Assembly: GCA_023410595.1 (NCBI GenBank)
Contig: JAEYPO010000001.1
Span: forward strand, 256,260 to 320,259
Source: Bacillota bacterium
Lineage (GTDB): Bacteria > Bacillota > Clostridia > Christensenellales > SZUA-584
DNA length: 64,000 bases
Direction of reading: 5' to 3'
Made by a program: the position numbers and the translations under genes. Under the pieces are notes generated by a model that saw only the letters and a program-made list of their open reading frames with translations, did no database searches and was not told the DNA's origin. Shown piece after piece: positions 8,010 through 16,310 of this stretch (within the stretch, counting starts at the first letter, position 1; every line of letters begins with the position of its first letter).

Positions 8010-10121
8010 TTATTCCAGTTTAAACGATTCGCTGGGCGTTTCGGGATACAGGTCTCTGTTGAAACTCCACCAATTAGGCCCGCGTCCCAGCAGCTCCTTG
8101 TCCGTCTTCATGAAGCAGTCAAAGTTGCGCGGCCCGACGTTTATCGCGTCAAAATGATACCAGCCCGTACCCAGATTTGCAAGCACCCAGTAGTGATGCG
8201 TTGTTTTCGTCTTGCTGCCCCAGCGCTCAACGCACATCGTCTGCGCGCCTATCTCGTTTAAAAGACACCTCGCGGTGGCGTAAAACGTGAAGCAGTCGCC
8301 TCTGCCTTCGGTGATGCCGCGATACGCCTCGTAATTGTAGTCTTCCTTGTTGGAGATGCCGTTGTAATTAATATGAGTGTTGACGTATTTAAACACTGCA
8401 TACGCCTTCTCGCCAATGGACATATCGGGCGTGGTGATTTCGGAGAGCGTCTGCTGCGCCGCCTCGTGCAGCTTCTCGTCCGAGACCGTCTGGTCCACGA
8501 ACGTAAAGCTGCAGGACTGCCGGGTAGTATTGCCCGACGAATCCGAGGCGGTATATGTCACCTCATACGTGCCCGCGGCGCTTATATTCACATTGGAGTT
8601 GTCAACCTGTACGTCTATCTCCGAATCGCAGTTGTCTTCGGCAAATACGTCGGCAAAGTAGGCGACGGCCTGACCGATATAAACAAAATGGTCTTTTACG
8701 CCGTATAATGCGGGCGCTTCGGTATCGGGATTAAGTATAAGAGTGGACGTGTATTCCGATTGGTTGCCAGCAGCATCCGTCAGCACGACGGTAACGCTTT
8801 GAGAGCTCTGCGAGCTCCAGTCCGGCTCCTGCTTGAAAGAATATGCAATCTGCGTATAATCGAACGCGTTGTTAACGAGCTTTTCGGGAGCAATGGGATG
8901 CGCTAAATACCACTGCACCTCGGCGGGCTCCGCTTTTGGCGGCGTGGTATCTACAACCGTTACCCTGGTCGGGTTCCTTTGCCCGTCGAGTATAACCTCC
9001 ACGTCAAAATCACCGAGCGTATTGGGTATCATCTCGGACGCGAGCGACGCTGAAGCTTTTCCCGCAGCCTCCGCGAACTCCGCGGCGGCAAGGGGTGTGT
9101 TCCTTATCTCCACGGTGATGGGCGCCACATTGGATATGAGCAGTGAAGCCTTAGCCTCCGCGCTGTTGCCTCCAAGGTCGGTCGCGACGATGACTGCGTC
9201 CTGAAACCCTGTCTTCGTGTAATCGGGCTCGGCCGCGAACGAATACGACAGCGTCGTGGCGTCCTCGGCGGACGCAATGAAGTCTTCCGGTTTCGTCTGG
9301 GCTCCCGGCTTTATCTGCACCAGCTTAGCCGTTATCACGGGGCTTATTGTATCGGCAACAGAAAGAACGGACGTATAGGAAACGCCGTTAACTTCTATCG
9401 AAACGTCGTATTGCCCGGGAGAGGTAAGCGGCAGAGAGGAGACGTCGGTGAGCAGCGTTGCTTTAAGCGACTTGTCCACGAGAAAATCCTCCAGCGCCGG
9501 GGGATTTGTGCCCGCCTCAAACTCAAGCGTATCGACGACAGCCCGTATATGTAGAGAGGACGTAACGGTCGATGTGTTACCGCTCATGTCCCGAAGCGTT
9601 AAAACAACGGAATAATCGCCGACTTTGCCGAACTCGGGCTCACGCTGCCACTGTATATTCACCTTATCCTTGTCCGCAAGGTCCGTTATTAGCTTGTCAG
9701 GCGTGATTGTATCGTTTATGGATATCGTCAGCTCAACAGGCTTGGCAGCCGGCGCAACCGTATCCTTCACGACAAGATTGACAAGCCGGTCGCTGCCGTC
9801 TACGGATATGTGTATCCAATTGCTTCCCGCCTTTTCTACGTCTATACGGGATATGTCGGTTAAATACTTTACCGACGAATTGCCGCTTATGGAAAACACC
9901 TGTGCCGAAGGCGCGGCGTCCCCCAATTCCACGGCGTATGCTAAATGTATGTCGGAATAGAGAATGAGCACCACCGCCAGCGCGGCGACGCACAGCACAA
10001 GTATGCAGCCGGTAATGTATAAGGCAATGCGCCGCCTGTGTCGTTTTCTTCTTTTGTTACGCCTTTGCGCCGATCTGTTGCCATAGTCTAAAACAAACGT
10101 ATTCGATTTTCTTTGTACCAT
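8010..10121 (-). CDS. Membrane-anchored protein with Ig-like repeats and a C-terminal transglutaminase-like domain
   Basis: 703 residues. A very basic cytoplasmic start (RRNKRRKRHRRR) precedes one membrane segment (about 32-55), then several 80-90 residue Ig-like repeats with the recurring 'VVDTTPPKAEPAEV', 'DTISPVITA', 'DTEAPALYG' motif (DUF5011/HYR type). The C-terminus is a transglutaminase/protease-like domain with a visible triad: Cys610 in 'GRGDCFTFY', His643 in 'TTHHYWVLA' and Asp658 in 'WYHFDA'. It should lie on the outside of the cell and could cleave or cross-link wall components. It is the first gene of the dlt-like operon and has a long leader containing a member of the hairpin repeat family. 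Confidence 0.88.
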   Translation of the reverse strand: MVQRKSNTFVLDYGNRSAQRRNKRRKRHRRRIALYITGCILVLCVAALAVVLILYSDIHLAYAVELGDAAPSAQVFSISGNSSVKYLTDISRIDVEKAGSNWIHISVDGSDRLVNLVVKDTVAPAAKPVELTISINDTITPDKLITDLADKDKVNIQWQREPEFGKVGDYSVVLTLRDMSGNTSTVTSSLHIRAVVDTLEFEAGTNPPALEDFLVDKSLKATLLTDVSSLPLTSPGQYDVSIEVNGVSYTSVLSVADTISPVITAKLVQIKPGAQTKPEDFIASAEDATTLSYSFAAEPDYTKTGFQDAVIVATDLGGNSAEAKASLLISNVAPITVEIRNTPLAAAEFAEAAGKASASLASEMIPNTLGDFDVEVILDGQRNPTRVTVVDTTPPKAEPAEVQWYLAHPIAPEKLVNNAFDYTQIAYSFKQEPDWSSQSSQSVTVVLTDAAGNQSEYTSTLILNPDTEAPALYGVKDHFVYIGQAVAYFADVFAEDNCDSEIDVQVDNSNVNISAAGTYEVTYTASDSSGNTTRQSCSFTFVDQTVSDEKLHEAAQQTLSEITTPDMSIGEKAYAVFKYVNTHINYNGISNKEDYNYEAYRGITEGRGDCFTFYATARCLLNEIGAQTMCVERWGSKTKTTHHYWVLANLGTGWYHFDAINVGPRNFDCFMKTDKELLGRGPNWWSFNRDLYPETPSESFKLE

Positions 10122-10512
10122 ATTTTCATCCGCAAATAATTATAATTTGCACCACCAACGATATGCCTGTGATATTCCCTGATATACCGGCAAGCCTCAC
10201 GACCTTGGCCGTCGCTAAAGCGACGAGGGGACCCTGTAATCAAAGGCAATTTCAGCAATCAAAAGTATAGCACTTATGACATATCTGTGCAACAACTACG
10301 GCGGCACAAGGCAGTAAACTTTACAGAATGATAACAGCTGTACTTTATAGCATGTACAGACATGGATTTTTTTGACCGCAAGAATATCCAGCAAAATTTC
10401 TAGTCTTTAGTTTCACAGTTAAAATATATCCTACGTTCAATAATTTTATCTATTCATGATAATGCATGCCAAGCGTAATATGAGCATATCAAATGATAGG
10501 AGGTATCATTGA
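10122..10512. other. Divergent intergenic region between the dlt-like operon and the sugar ABC operon
   Basis: 391 bases without a gene. The left part holds a divergent copy of the hairpin repeat (10196-10236, minus orientation). A spaced inverted repeat CTGTAC-N10-GTACAG lies at 10338-10359. The right part is AT-rich and must hold the promoter for the transporter operon, but I see no convincing -35/-10 pair. The transporter gene is preceded by a good ATAGGAGG ribosome-binding site. Confidence 0.6.
10196..10236 (-). repeat. Divergent copy of the GGGGTCCCC/GTGAGGCTTG hairpin repeat
   Basis: Read on the minus strand it starts with AGGGTCCCC and ends with GTCGTGAGGCTTGCCGG, the two ends of the 42-nt repeat seen at 25933-26058. 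Between them is a perfect small hairpin, CGTCGCT-TT-AGCGACG, absent from the other copies. It lies in the predicted leader of the transglutaminase-fold gene about 75 nt before its start. Confidence 0.5.
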
Positions 10513-11676
10513 ATGGCAAAAAAGTTGGTTGTATTTTTGCTCGCGTTCGCCATGGTGGCAGTGATGTTTGCGGCATGCACGCAGGCTCCCGCTCCGGTAT
10601 CGGAAGCCCCGAAGCCGGATGCTCCGGTATCGGAAGCCCCGAAGCCGGATGCTCCAGCTGATCCCGCCGAAGGGGGAAAGACTGTAGGGCTGACAATGCC
10701 GACGAAATCGCTGCAGAGGTGGAACGAGGACGGCACGAACGTGAAGGCCGCGCTGGAAGCTGCGGGTTATACGGTTGACCTTCAGTATGCCGATAATACA
10801 CAGGAAGTACAGAACAGCCAGATCGAGAACCAGATCACGAAGGGTGTGGACATTCTCGTTATTTCCTCGATCAATGGCGGCTCGCTTGGCGGAGTTCTTG
10901 CGCAGGCAAAGGAAAAGAATATTCCGGTTATCGCTTACGACAGATTGATAACAGGTACCGACAAGTGCGATTACTATGCCACATTTGACAACTATGGTGT
11001 CGGCAAAATGCAGGCCGAAGCCCTTGTGAGTGCGCTGGGCTTGGATAAAGGAGAAAAGGGTCCGTTCAATATCGAAATATTTGGCGGCTCTCCCGACGAC
11101 AATAACGCTCATATAATACATAAGGCGCATATGGACGTTATACAGCAGTATCTCGACAGCGGCGCATTGGTTATCACGTCCGGCCAGACGACCATGGAGC
11201 AGATAGGTATCCAGGCATGGGATGCTGCTACGGCTCAGGCGAGAATGGATAACCTGCTTACGGCTTATTATGCCGACAAGGATGTCAAAGGCGTTCTATG
11301 CTCGAACGACAGCACCGCGCATGGCGTCATCGCCTCGCTCAAGGGGTCAGGATACGGCACAGCCGACAAGCCTTACCCGATCGTTACCGGTCAGGACTGC
11401 GACAAGATCAACTTAGGGCATGTCGAGCGTGGCGAACAGTATATGACCATATTCAAGGATACGCGTATTCTTGCGGATGAGATCGTTAAGATGACGGATT
11501 CCGTACTCTCCGGAAAGAAAGTGGAGACAAATACGACATATGACAACGGCGTGATAAAAGAAGTGCCCACGTTGGGCTGCACGCTCCAAATGGTGACCAA
11601 AGACAACTGGAAAAAGATAGTGATTGATTCCGGATATTACAAGATAGAAGATATTCCGGTGGAAGAGACTGAGTAA
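10513..11676 (+). CDS. chvE: Sugar ABC transporter substrate-binding lipoprotein (ChvE/multiple monosaccharide type)
   Basis: 387 residues. Lipoprotein signal with lipobox FAAC, then a low-complexity linker containing the repeat SEAPKPDAPV twice (a 30-nt DNA tandem at about 10591-10650). The mature domain is a type I periplasmic-binding fold of the ChvE class: 'VGLTMPTKSLQRWNEDG', 'VISSINGGSLGGVL', 'IAYDRLI', 'GGSPDDNNA', 'VTGQDCDK'. ChvE-type proteins bind several aldoses, including xylose, galactose and glucose. The ATG follows an AGGAGG site. Its message is probably made in excess over the transporter genes because three hairpins follow it. Confidence 0.9.
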   Translation: MAKKLVVFLLAFAMVAVMFAACTQAPAPVSEAPKPDAPVSEAPKPDAPADPAEGGKTVGLTMPTKSLQRWNEDGTNVKAALEAAGYTVDLQYADNTQEVQNSQIENQITKGVDILVISSINGGSLGGVLAQAKEKNIPVIAYDRLITGTDKCDYYATFDNYGVGKMQAEALVSALGLDKGEKGPFNIEIFGGSPDDNNAHIIHKAHMDVIQQYLDSGALVITSGQTTMEQIGIQAWDAATAQARMDNLLTAYYADKDVKGVLCSNDSTAHGVIASLKGSGYGTADKPYPIVTGQDCDKINLGHVERGEQYMTIFKDTRILADEIVKMTDSVLSGKKVETNTTYDNGVIKEVPTLGCTLQMVTKDNWKKIVIDSGYYKIEDIPVEETE

Positions 11677-11705
11677 GGCAAGGAAACAAATGAACCTGTA
11701 GGTAT

Positions 11706-11792
11706 AAAATGGCGGCAGAGATACTGCCGCCATTTTAGCGGGGGCAAGCTCCCCGCACAGGGATTATGGGCTTATTTATACCCAAATAAGCC
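11706..11792 (+). terminator. Three consecutive hairpins between the binding-protein and ATPase genes (attenuator)
   Basis: The first hairpin is a perfect 13-bp stem (AAAATGGCGGCAG with CTGCCGCCATTTT, 11706-11736) ending in four T residues. The second is GCGGGG/CCCCGC (11738-11756). The third is GGCTTATTT/AAATAAGCC (11769-11792). Such hairpins usually protect the upstream binding-protein message and let only part of transcription through. Confidence 0.75.
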
Positions 11793-11845
11793 TGGGCAGG
11801 GGACGAAATTAATGAATCAATATTTTGCGGACAAGGAGTGATCGA

Positions 11846-13393
11846 ATGTCGGAGTATATCCTGGAAATGGACGATATTACGAAAGAGTTCCCTGGCGTCG
11901 TCGCTCTTAAAGATGTTACCTTTCAGGTAAAAAAAGGCGAAATCCATGCGCTGGTCGGTGAGAACGGAGCGGGCAAGTCTACGCTGATGAACGTCTTAAG
12001 CGGGATACACCCATACGGCTCGTATACCGGCAACATCATCTTTAAAGGTACGGAGTGCAGGTTTAGGAACATAAGCGAAAGCGAAGCTGCGGGCATTGCC
12101 ATTATCCATCAGGAACTGGCATTAAGCCCCTATATGACGATAGCGGAAAACATTTTTCTGGGAAATGAAAGAGCGAAAAACGGCGTCATTAACTGGGACG
12201 AGACCAACAGAAAAGCTATCGAGCTGATGAAAAAGGTAGGTCTGAAAGAGAAGCATACCGCGCGGATCAAGGACATAGGCGTCGGTAAACAGCAGCTGGT
12301 CGAGATAGCCAAGGCGCTGTCTAAAAACTGCGAACTGCTGATACTCGACGAACCGACTGCGGCGCTGAACGATGATGATTCAGACCATCTTCTCTCACTT
12401 TTGCAGACACTTAACGAAGAGCATGGCATGACGTGCATACTCATTTCGCATAAGATCCATGAAGTGATAAAAATAGCGCACAACATAACAGTGCTCAGGG
12501 ACGGAAAGACGATAGAAACGCTGGACAACAGCGAGCATGTAAGCGAGGGCGTAATTATCAAGGATATGGTGGGCCGCGAGCTTATGGACCGGTTTCCCAG
12601 ACACGATGCAAAGATAGGTGAAATTGGGTTTGAAATCAAGGATTGGGTGGTGCACGATCCCCTGGATGAGGATAAGGTTGTCATTGATCATGTCAACATC
12701 AACGTACGCAAAGGCGAGATAATCGGCCTGGCAGGCCTGATGGGCGCGGGCAGGACGGAACTCGCGATGAGCGTTTTTGGAAGGGCGTATGGGAAAAAGA
12801 TTAGCGGCTCACTGATTAAGGACGGTAAGGAGATTGTGCTGCGCAAGGTAAGCGATGCGATCTCGAATGGTATCGTATATGTTACCGAGGACAGGAAAAC
12901 GGCGGGGCTTGTGCTCATACAGGATATTAAAAAGAATATCACTCTCGCTAATTTAAAGGCGATCACAAAGGGGTTCGTCGTAAACGAAGACGAGGAGATC
13001 GTCATCGGAAAAGACTACAGAGAAAAGCTCAATATCAAGTCGTCAAGCGTGTTCCAGAAGGCGGGCAACCTTTCTGGAGGAAACCAGCAGAAGGTGGTCT
13101 TGAGCAAATGGATATTTGCCGACCCTGAAGTGCTTATACTCGACGAACCGACAAGGGGCATAGACGTCGGCGCTAAATATGAGATATACAAGATCATCAT
13201 ACAGCTTGCGGAAGCCGGCAAGTGTGTGATCATGATCTCATCCGAGCTGCCGGAAATACTGGGAATCACAGACCGCTTATATATCATGAACGAAGGCAGG
13301 ATCGTCGGTGAGATGGAAACGGAAGAGGCGACGCAGGTGGGTATCATGTCGACGATAATACAAAGTTCAGACAGAAGCGACAGGGGGAATTAA
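11846..13393 (+). CDS. gguA: Sugar ABC transporter ATP-binding protein, two ATPase domains (MmsA/GguA type)
   Basis: 515 residues with two ABC domains in tandem, as in RbsA, XylG and GguA. The first domain has Walker A 'GENGAGKST', Q-loop 'IHQELALSP', 'IGVGKQQLVEIAKAL' in the signature position and Walker B 'LLILDEPTAA'. The second has the usual degenerate Walker A 'LAGLMGAGRTE', a clear signature 'LSGGNQQKV' and 'VLILDEPTRG'. The ATG at 11846 has AAGGAGTG 6 nt upstream; an in-frame TTG at 11825 has none. It powers import of the sugar bound by the upstream lipoprotein and is followed after 1 nt by the permease gene. Confidence 0.93.
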   Translation: MSEYILEMDDITKEFPGVVALKDVTFQVKKGEIHALVGENGAGKSTLMNVLSGIHPYGSYTGNIIFKGTECRFRNISESEAAGIAIIHQELALSPYMTIAENIFLGNERAKNGVINWDETNRKAIELMKKVGLKEKHTARIKDIGVGKQQLVEIAKALSKNCELLILDEPTAALNDDDSDHLLSLLQTLNEEHGMTCILISHKIHEVIKIAHNITVLRDGKTIETLDNSEHVSEGVIIKDMVGRELMDRFPRHDAKIGEIGFEIKDWVVHDPLDEDKVVIDHVNINVRKGEIIGLAGLMGAGRTELAMSVFGRAYGKKISGSLIKDGKEIVLRKVSDAISNGIVYVTEDRKTAGLVLIQDIKKNITLANLKAITKGFVVNEDEEIVIGKDYREKLNIKSSSVFQKAGNLSGGNQQKVVLSKWIFADPEVLILDEPTRGIDVGAKYEIYKIIIQLAEAGKCVIMISSELPEILGITDRLYIMNEGRIVGEMETEEATQVGIMSTIIQSSDRSDRGN

Positions 13394-13394
13394 A

Positions 13395-14618
13395 ATGTAC
13401 AAGGTAAAAGAATTCGTTAACCGCAACATGCGGCAATATGGGATGATTATTGCTCTGGTAGTTATCATCGTATTTTTCGGCTTTGCGACAAACGGCAGCC
13501 TTATATGGCCAAGAAACGTGTCTATGCTGATACGCCAGAATACCTATGTTATAGTACTCGCGATAGGCATGATGCTCTGCATTCTGACGGGCGGTAACAT
13601 CGACCTTTCCGTAGGAGCTCTCGTCGCTTTGGTTGGGGCGATGTCAGGACTCTTGGCTACGTCGCTTGGATTACCCGATTGGCTGGCGATTATTCTCAGC
13701 GTCTTAACGGGACTTGCCGCAGGTATGTGGCAGGGTTTCTGGATCGCGTTTGTTAAGGTGCCGCCGTTTATTACCACACTGAGCGGTATGATGGTATTCC
13801 GGGGCCTCAACAATATCATACTGAAGGGGAATACGCTATCACTGCGCGGCGCTTATGAGGTTATCGGCAATGGTTCGCTTCCCGATATCGCTCCAAACAG
13901 CTTGCCGGATTTTCTGCACATCGGCGACTTTCTGAACCTGAAGAACAAGCCCGAATTTCTGAATGTAACGACGCTGATAGTCGGGCTTGCATTGTCTATC
14001 GCATATGTATTATTTGTGATTTTGAACAGGAAAAGCAAGCTCTCGCGCGGATATGAAGTCGCGTCGCTTAAGTCGGTCATCGGAAAGGCCATTGCGATCT
14101 TTATTATCATTAACATCTTTTCTTACTGGCTGGCGATGGACGAGGGCATACCTATATTGCTGATAATTGCCGCCGTGTTATTTGCGGTATATACGTTTAT
14201 TACGACCAAGACGATACCCGGACGTCACCTTTATGCGATGGGAGGCAACATAAAGGCAGCGGAGCTTTCCGGTGTCAACACAAAGAAGATGATGTTCCTT
14301 GTGTACTCTAACATGGGACTTTTAGCCGGAATTGCCGGCATTGTGGTTTCGGGAAGATCAATGTCCGCATCGCCTATTGCGGGAGTAAACTTTGAGCTTG
14401 ACGCTATAGGCGCGTGCTTTATAGGCGGCGCTTCCGCGTACGGCGGCATAGGGACGATATGGGGCGCGATAGTCGGCGGCTTCATCATGGGCGTCATGAA
14501 CAACGGCATGTCCATAATAGGCTGGGACGTTTTCCTGCAGCAGGTATCAAAAGGGCTCGTTGTACTCTTCGCTGTCGCGTTCGATATGTGGTCGAAATCA
14601 AAGTCAAAGATCAAGTAG
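13395..14618 (+). CDS. gguB: Sugar ABC transporter permease (MmsB/GguB type)
   Basis: 407 residues with about ten membrane segments of the BPD_transp_2 class: 'GMMLCILTGGNIDLSVGALVAL', 'ITTLSGMMVFRG' and the closing 'GGASAYGGIGTIWGAIVGG'. The length, longer than RbsC because of an extra central loop (about residues 150-235), matches GguB/XylH-type permeases. It forms the channel for the ATPase encoded just upstream and is the last gene of the operon; a stable hairpin follows. Confidence 0.92.
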   Translation: MYKVKEFVNRNMRQYGMIIALVVIIVFFGFATNGSLIWPRNVSMLIRQNTYVIVLAIGMMLCILTGGNIDLSVGALVALVGAMSGLLATSLGLPDWLAIILSVLTGLAAGMWQGFWIAFVKVPPFITTLSGMMVFRGLNNIILKGNTLSLRGAYEVIGNGSLPDIAPNSLPDFLHIGDFLNLKNKPEFLNVTTLIVGLALSIAYVLFVILNRKSKLSRGYEVASLKSVIGKAIAIFIIINIFSYWLAMDEGIPILLIIAAVLFAVYTFITTKTIPGRHLYAMGGNIKAAELSGVNTKKMMFLVYSNMGLLAGIAGIVVSGRSMSASPIAGVNFELDAIGACFIGGASAYGGIGTIWGAIVGGFIMGVMNNGMSIIGWDVFLQQVSKGLVVLFAVAFDMWSKSKSKIK

Positions 14619-14640
14619 TATTTATGGAAAGAATGATAGC

Positions 14641-14662
14641 GCACTAGGCTTCGGCTTAGTGC
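14641..14662 (+). terminator. UUCG-tetraloop hairpin after the ABC operon
   Basis: GCACTAGGC/GCTTAGTGC form a 9-bp stem (one G-T pair) capped by C(TTCG)G, an exceptionally stable loop, 22 nt after the permease stop. No long T tract follows, so it may act as a 3'-end stabiliser as much as a terminator. Confidence 0.6.
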
Positions 14663-14763
14663 TGTTGTCATTTAAGAAGCATTTTTTTTACTTATAATAG
14701 TTTATTTAGCATATTCAGTGCGCTTTATGATACAATGTAGGTAATTTCACAGCAGGTGCGTAT

Positions 14764-15321
14764 ATGAAAATAAAAAGACGCATAAATAATGGCGCTGACG
14801 AGATGATCGTCACATATGATAACAGCCTTGAAGTTGAGACATCCCGCTATATACTGCTTAAAAAGATTCTTGAGGACGAGCCCTGCGCTACGCTGATAAT
14901 TGATACGAATCAGCGGGTAAAGGCACAATCCGTCGAACCTGTCGAGCGTTACCTCGAAAAGGCGGGTATGGAATATGTCTCCATACCAGTTAAGGCCAAC
15001 TCCATAAGCTTTTTCGGGCTGAGTCTTAAGATAAAGCGCAAGCAACGCCAAGAGAAGATGCTGGTCGCAGAGATAACGGGCAAGCAGTTTGGGGAAGAGC
15101 TATTCGGCATTTTGGAGAACTATGATATTGCAATCGGGCTCGGCAGGCAAAAATCGCTCGGCGATATATGCGATAACCTGCGCATAAGCATGGCGGACGT
15201 CTTGTTCAACACTGAGTTTTTTACAGAGAGCATATATGATTCGATAGTCTGTTTATCGCTGAGAAGTACGAAGAACATAGAAAAAATCGCAGAGGCTGCA
15301 GCAAATGAAATGGCTTTATAA
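14764..15321 (+). CDS. Unknown protein, first gene of the sugar-sensing operon
   Basis: 185 residues with no signal peptide or membrane segment and no family that I recognise. The N-terminal half looks like an alpha/beta domain ('CATLIIDTNQRVKAQSVEPVERYLEKAG'); the second half has 'YDIAIGLGRQKSLGDICDNL'. The start ATG follows CAGGTGCGTAT, a weak ribosome-binding site, and a -10-like TACAAT lies at 14731-14736. It overlaps the next gene by 17 nt, so it is translated with the membrane-tethered sugar-binding protein and two-component system, suggesting a role in the same sensing pathway (inference). Confidence 0.75.
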   Translation: MKIKRRINNGADEMIVTYDNSLEVETSRYILLKKILEDEPCATLIIDTNQRVKAQSVEPVERYLEKAGMEYVSIPVKANSISFFGLSLKIKRKQRQEKMLVAEITGKQFGEELFGILENYDIAIGLGRQKSLGDICDNLRISMADVLFNTEFFTESIYDSIVCLSLRSTKNIEKIAEAAANEMAL

Positions 15322-16300
15322 AATCGTTCTGATATTGCTTATACTCGCGGTCGCGTCATCGGCAGGGTTTATACTGTATCTCTTTAACAAAGTAAACAGC
15401 GTTTACGGCGATAAGGCCGCTTACGATCTCGGCAGCGGCTTTAAGCATTTTTCGCTCATTTTAAATTCCGGTGAAGAGAAATACTGGCAAGACTTTAAAG
15501 AAGGAGTTATAGAAGCGGGCAAGGCGTATAACACCGCTACAGAAGTCCATCTTATCTCCGAGCTGGACAGCGACAACAAAACAGTGGAGTACATTAATAT
15601 AGCGAACAAGTCCAAGGTCGACGGGATAATAGTAAACGGTGAGAACACTCCCGACTATCTCGACGCGATACGGGCAATAGCGCAGGGAGGTATAAACATC
15701 GTTGTAGGGCGCGTCGAGTCGGTCGACAGCAGCGGGCTGTACTACGTAGGCACAAATTTTTACGATTACGGGCAGCAGGCTGCGAAATTGATAGCTCAGG
15801 TCGGCGGAAGCAAGAAGCAAACCAATGCTGCCGTCATATTGCCCGACAAGGAAAGCAGCGGAATGGACGCCCAAAGCAACAATATGCTAAGCGGGCTTAG
15901 AAAGGAAATTGAGGGCGGAAAGCAGATAAACGTTCTTTGTACGCCTTTGAGAACCAACGACCTTCTTGGAGCGGAAGACCTGACGAAGAGCATACTGTAC
16001 GAGCATCCCGAAGTGGACGTGATATTCTGCATGAACGCTAAGGACACCATGGCTGCCGCGAAAGAAATTGTAAGGCGGGCACTCGTCGGAGAGGTAGTGA
16101 TCGTAGGCACCGACTACACGGACGAGATGAAATACTACATGGACATAGGCGTTATATACGGCGTTATAGACCGCAACGGGTACAGCGCCGGATATAAAAG
16201 CGTGCAGGTTTTGAGCAACGCCGCAAATACGTTTCAGACAGACTGCGTATACATTGATACCGAAATCGTGACAATGATAAACGCTGAACAGAAACAATAA
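15305..16300 (+). CDS. Membrane-tethered sugar-binding protein, probable sensor module (XylFII-like)
   Basis: 331 residues. An uncleaved N-terminal membrane segment (about 5-28) replaces a lipobox; the rest is a type I periplasmic-binding fold (Peripla_BP_4): 'LILNSGEEKYWQDFKEGV', 'VDGIIVNGENTPDYLDAI', 'YYVGTNFYDYGQQAAKLI', 'VIVGTDYTDEMKYY'. It lies 10 nt before a histidine kinase gene and has no ATPase or permease of its own. This is the arrangement of XylFII-LytS-YesN in Clostridium beijerinckii, where the binding protein presents sugar to the kinase instead of to a transporter. The ligand is inferred from context, not visible. Confidence 0.82.
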   Translation: MKWLYKIVLILLILAVASSAGFILYLFNKVNSVYGDKAAYDLGSGFKHFSLILNSGEEKYWQDFKEGVIEAGKAYNTATEVHLISELDSDNKTVEYINIANKSKVDGIIVNGENTPDYLDAIRAIAQGGINIVVGRVESVDSSGLYYVGTNFYDYGQQAAKLIAQVGGSKKQTNAAVILPDKESSGMDAQSNNMLSGLRKEIEGGKQINVLCTPLRTNDLLGAEDLTKSILYEHPEVDVIFCMNAKDTMAAAKEIVRRALVGEVVIVGTDYTDEMKYYMDIGVIYGVIDRNGYSAGYKSVQVLSNAANTFQTDCVYIDTEIVTMINAEQKQ

Positions 16301-16310
16301 TAAGGCTGAT

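Noticed and set aside
10122..10260. Known riboswitch (cyclic di-GMP, cyclic di-AMP or guanidine class) in the leader of the transglutaminase-fold gene
   Set aside because: The conserved cores of those classes are not present; the segment is better explained as a member of the hairpin repeat family.
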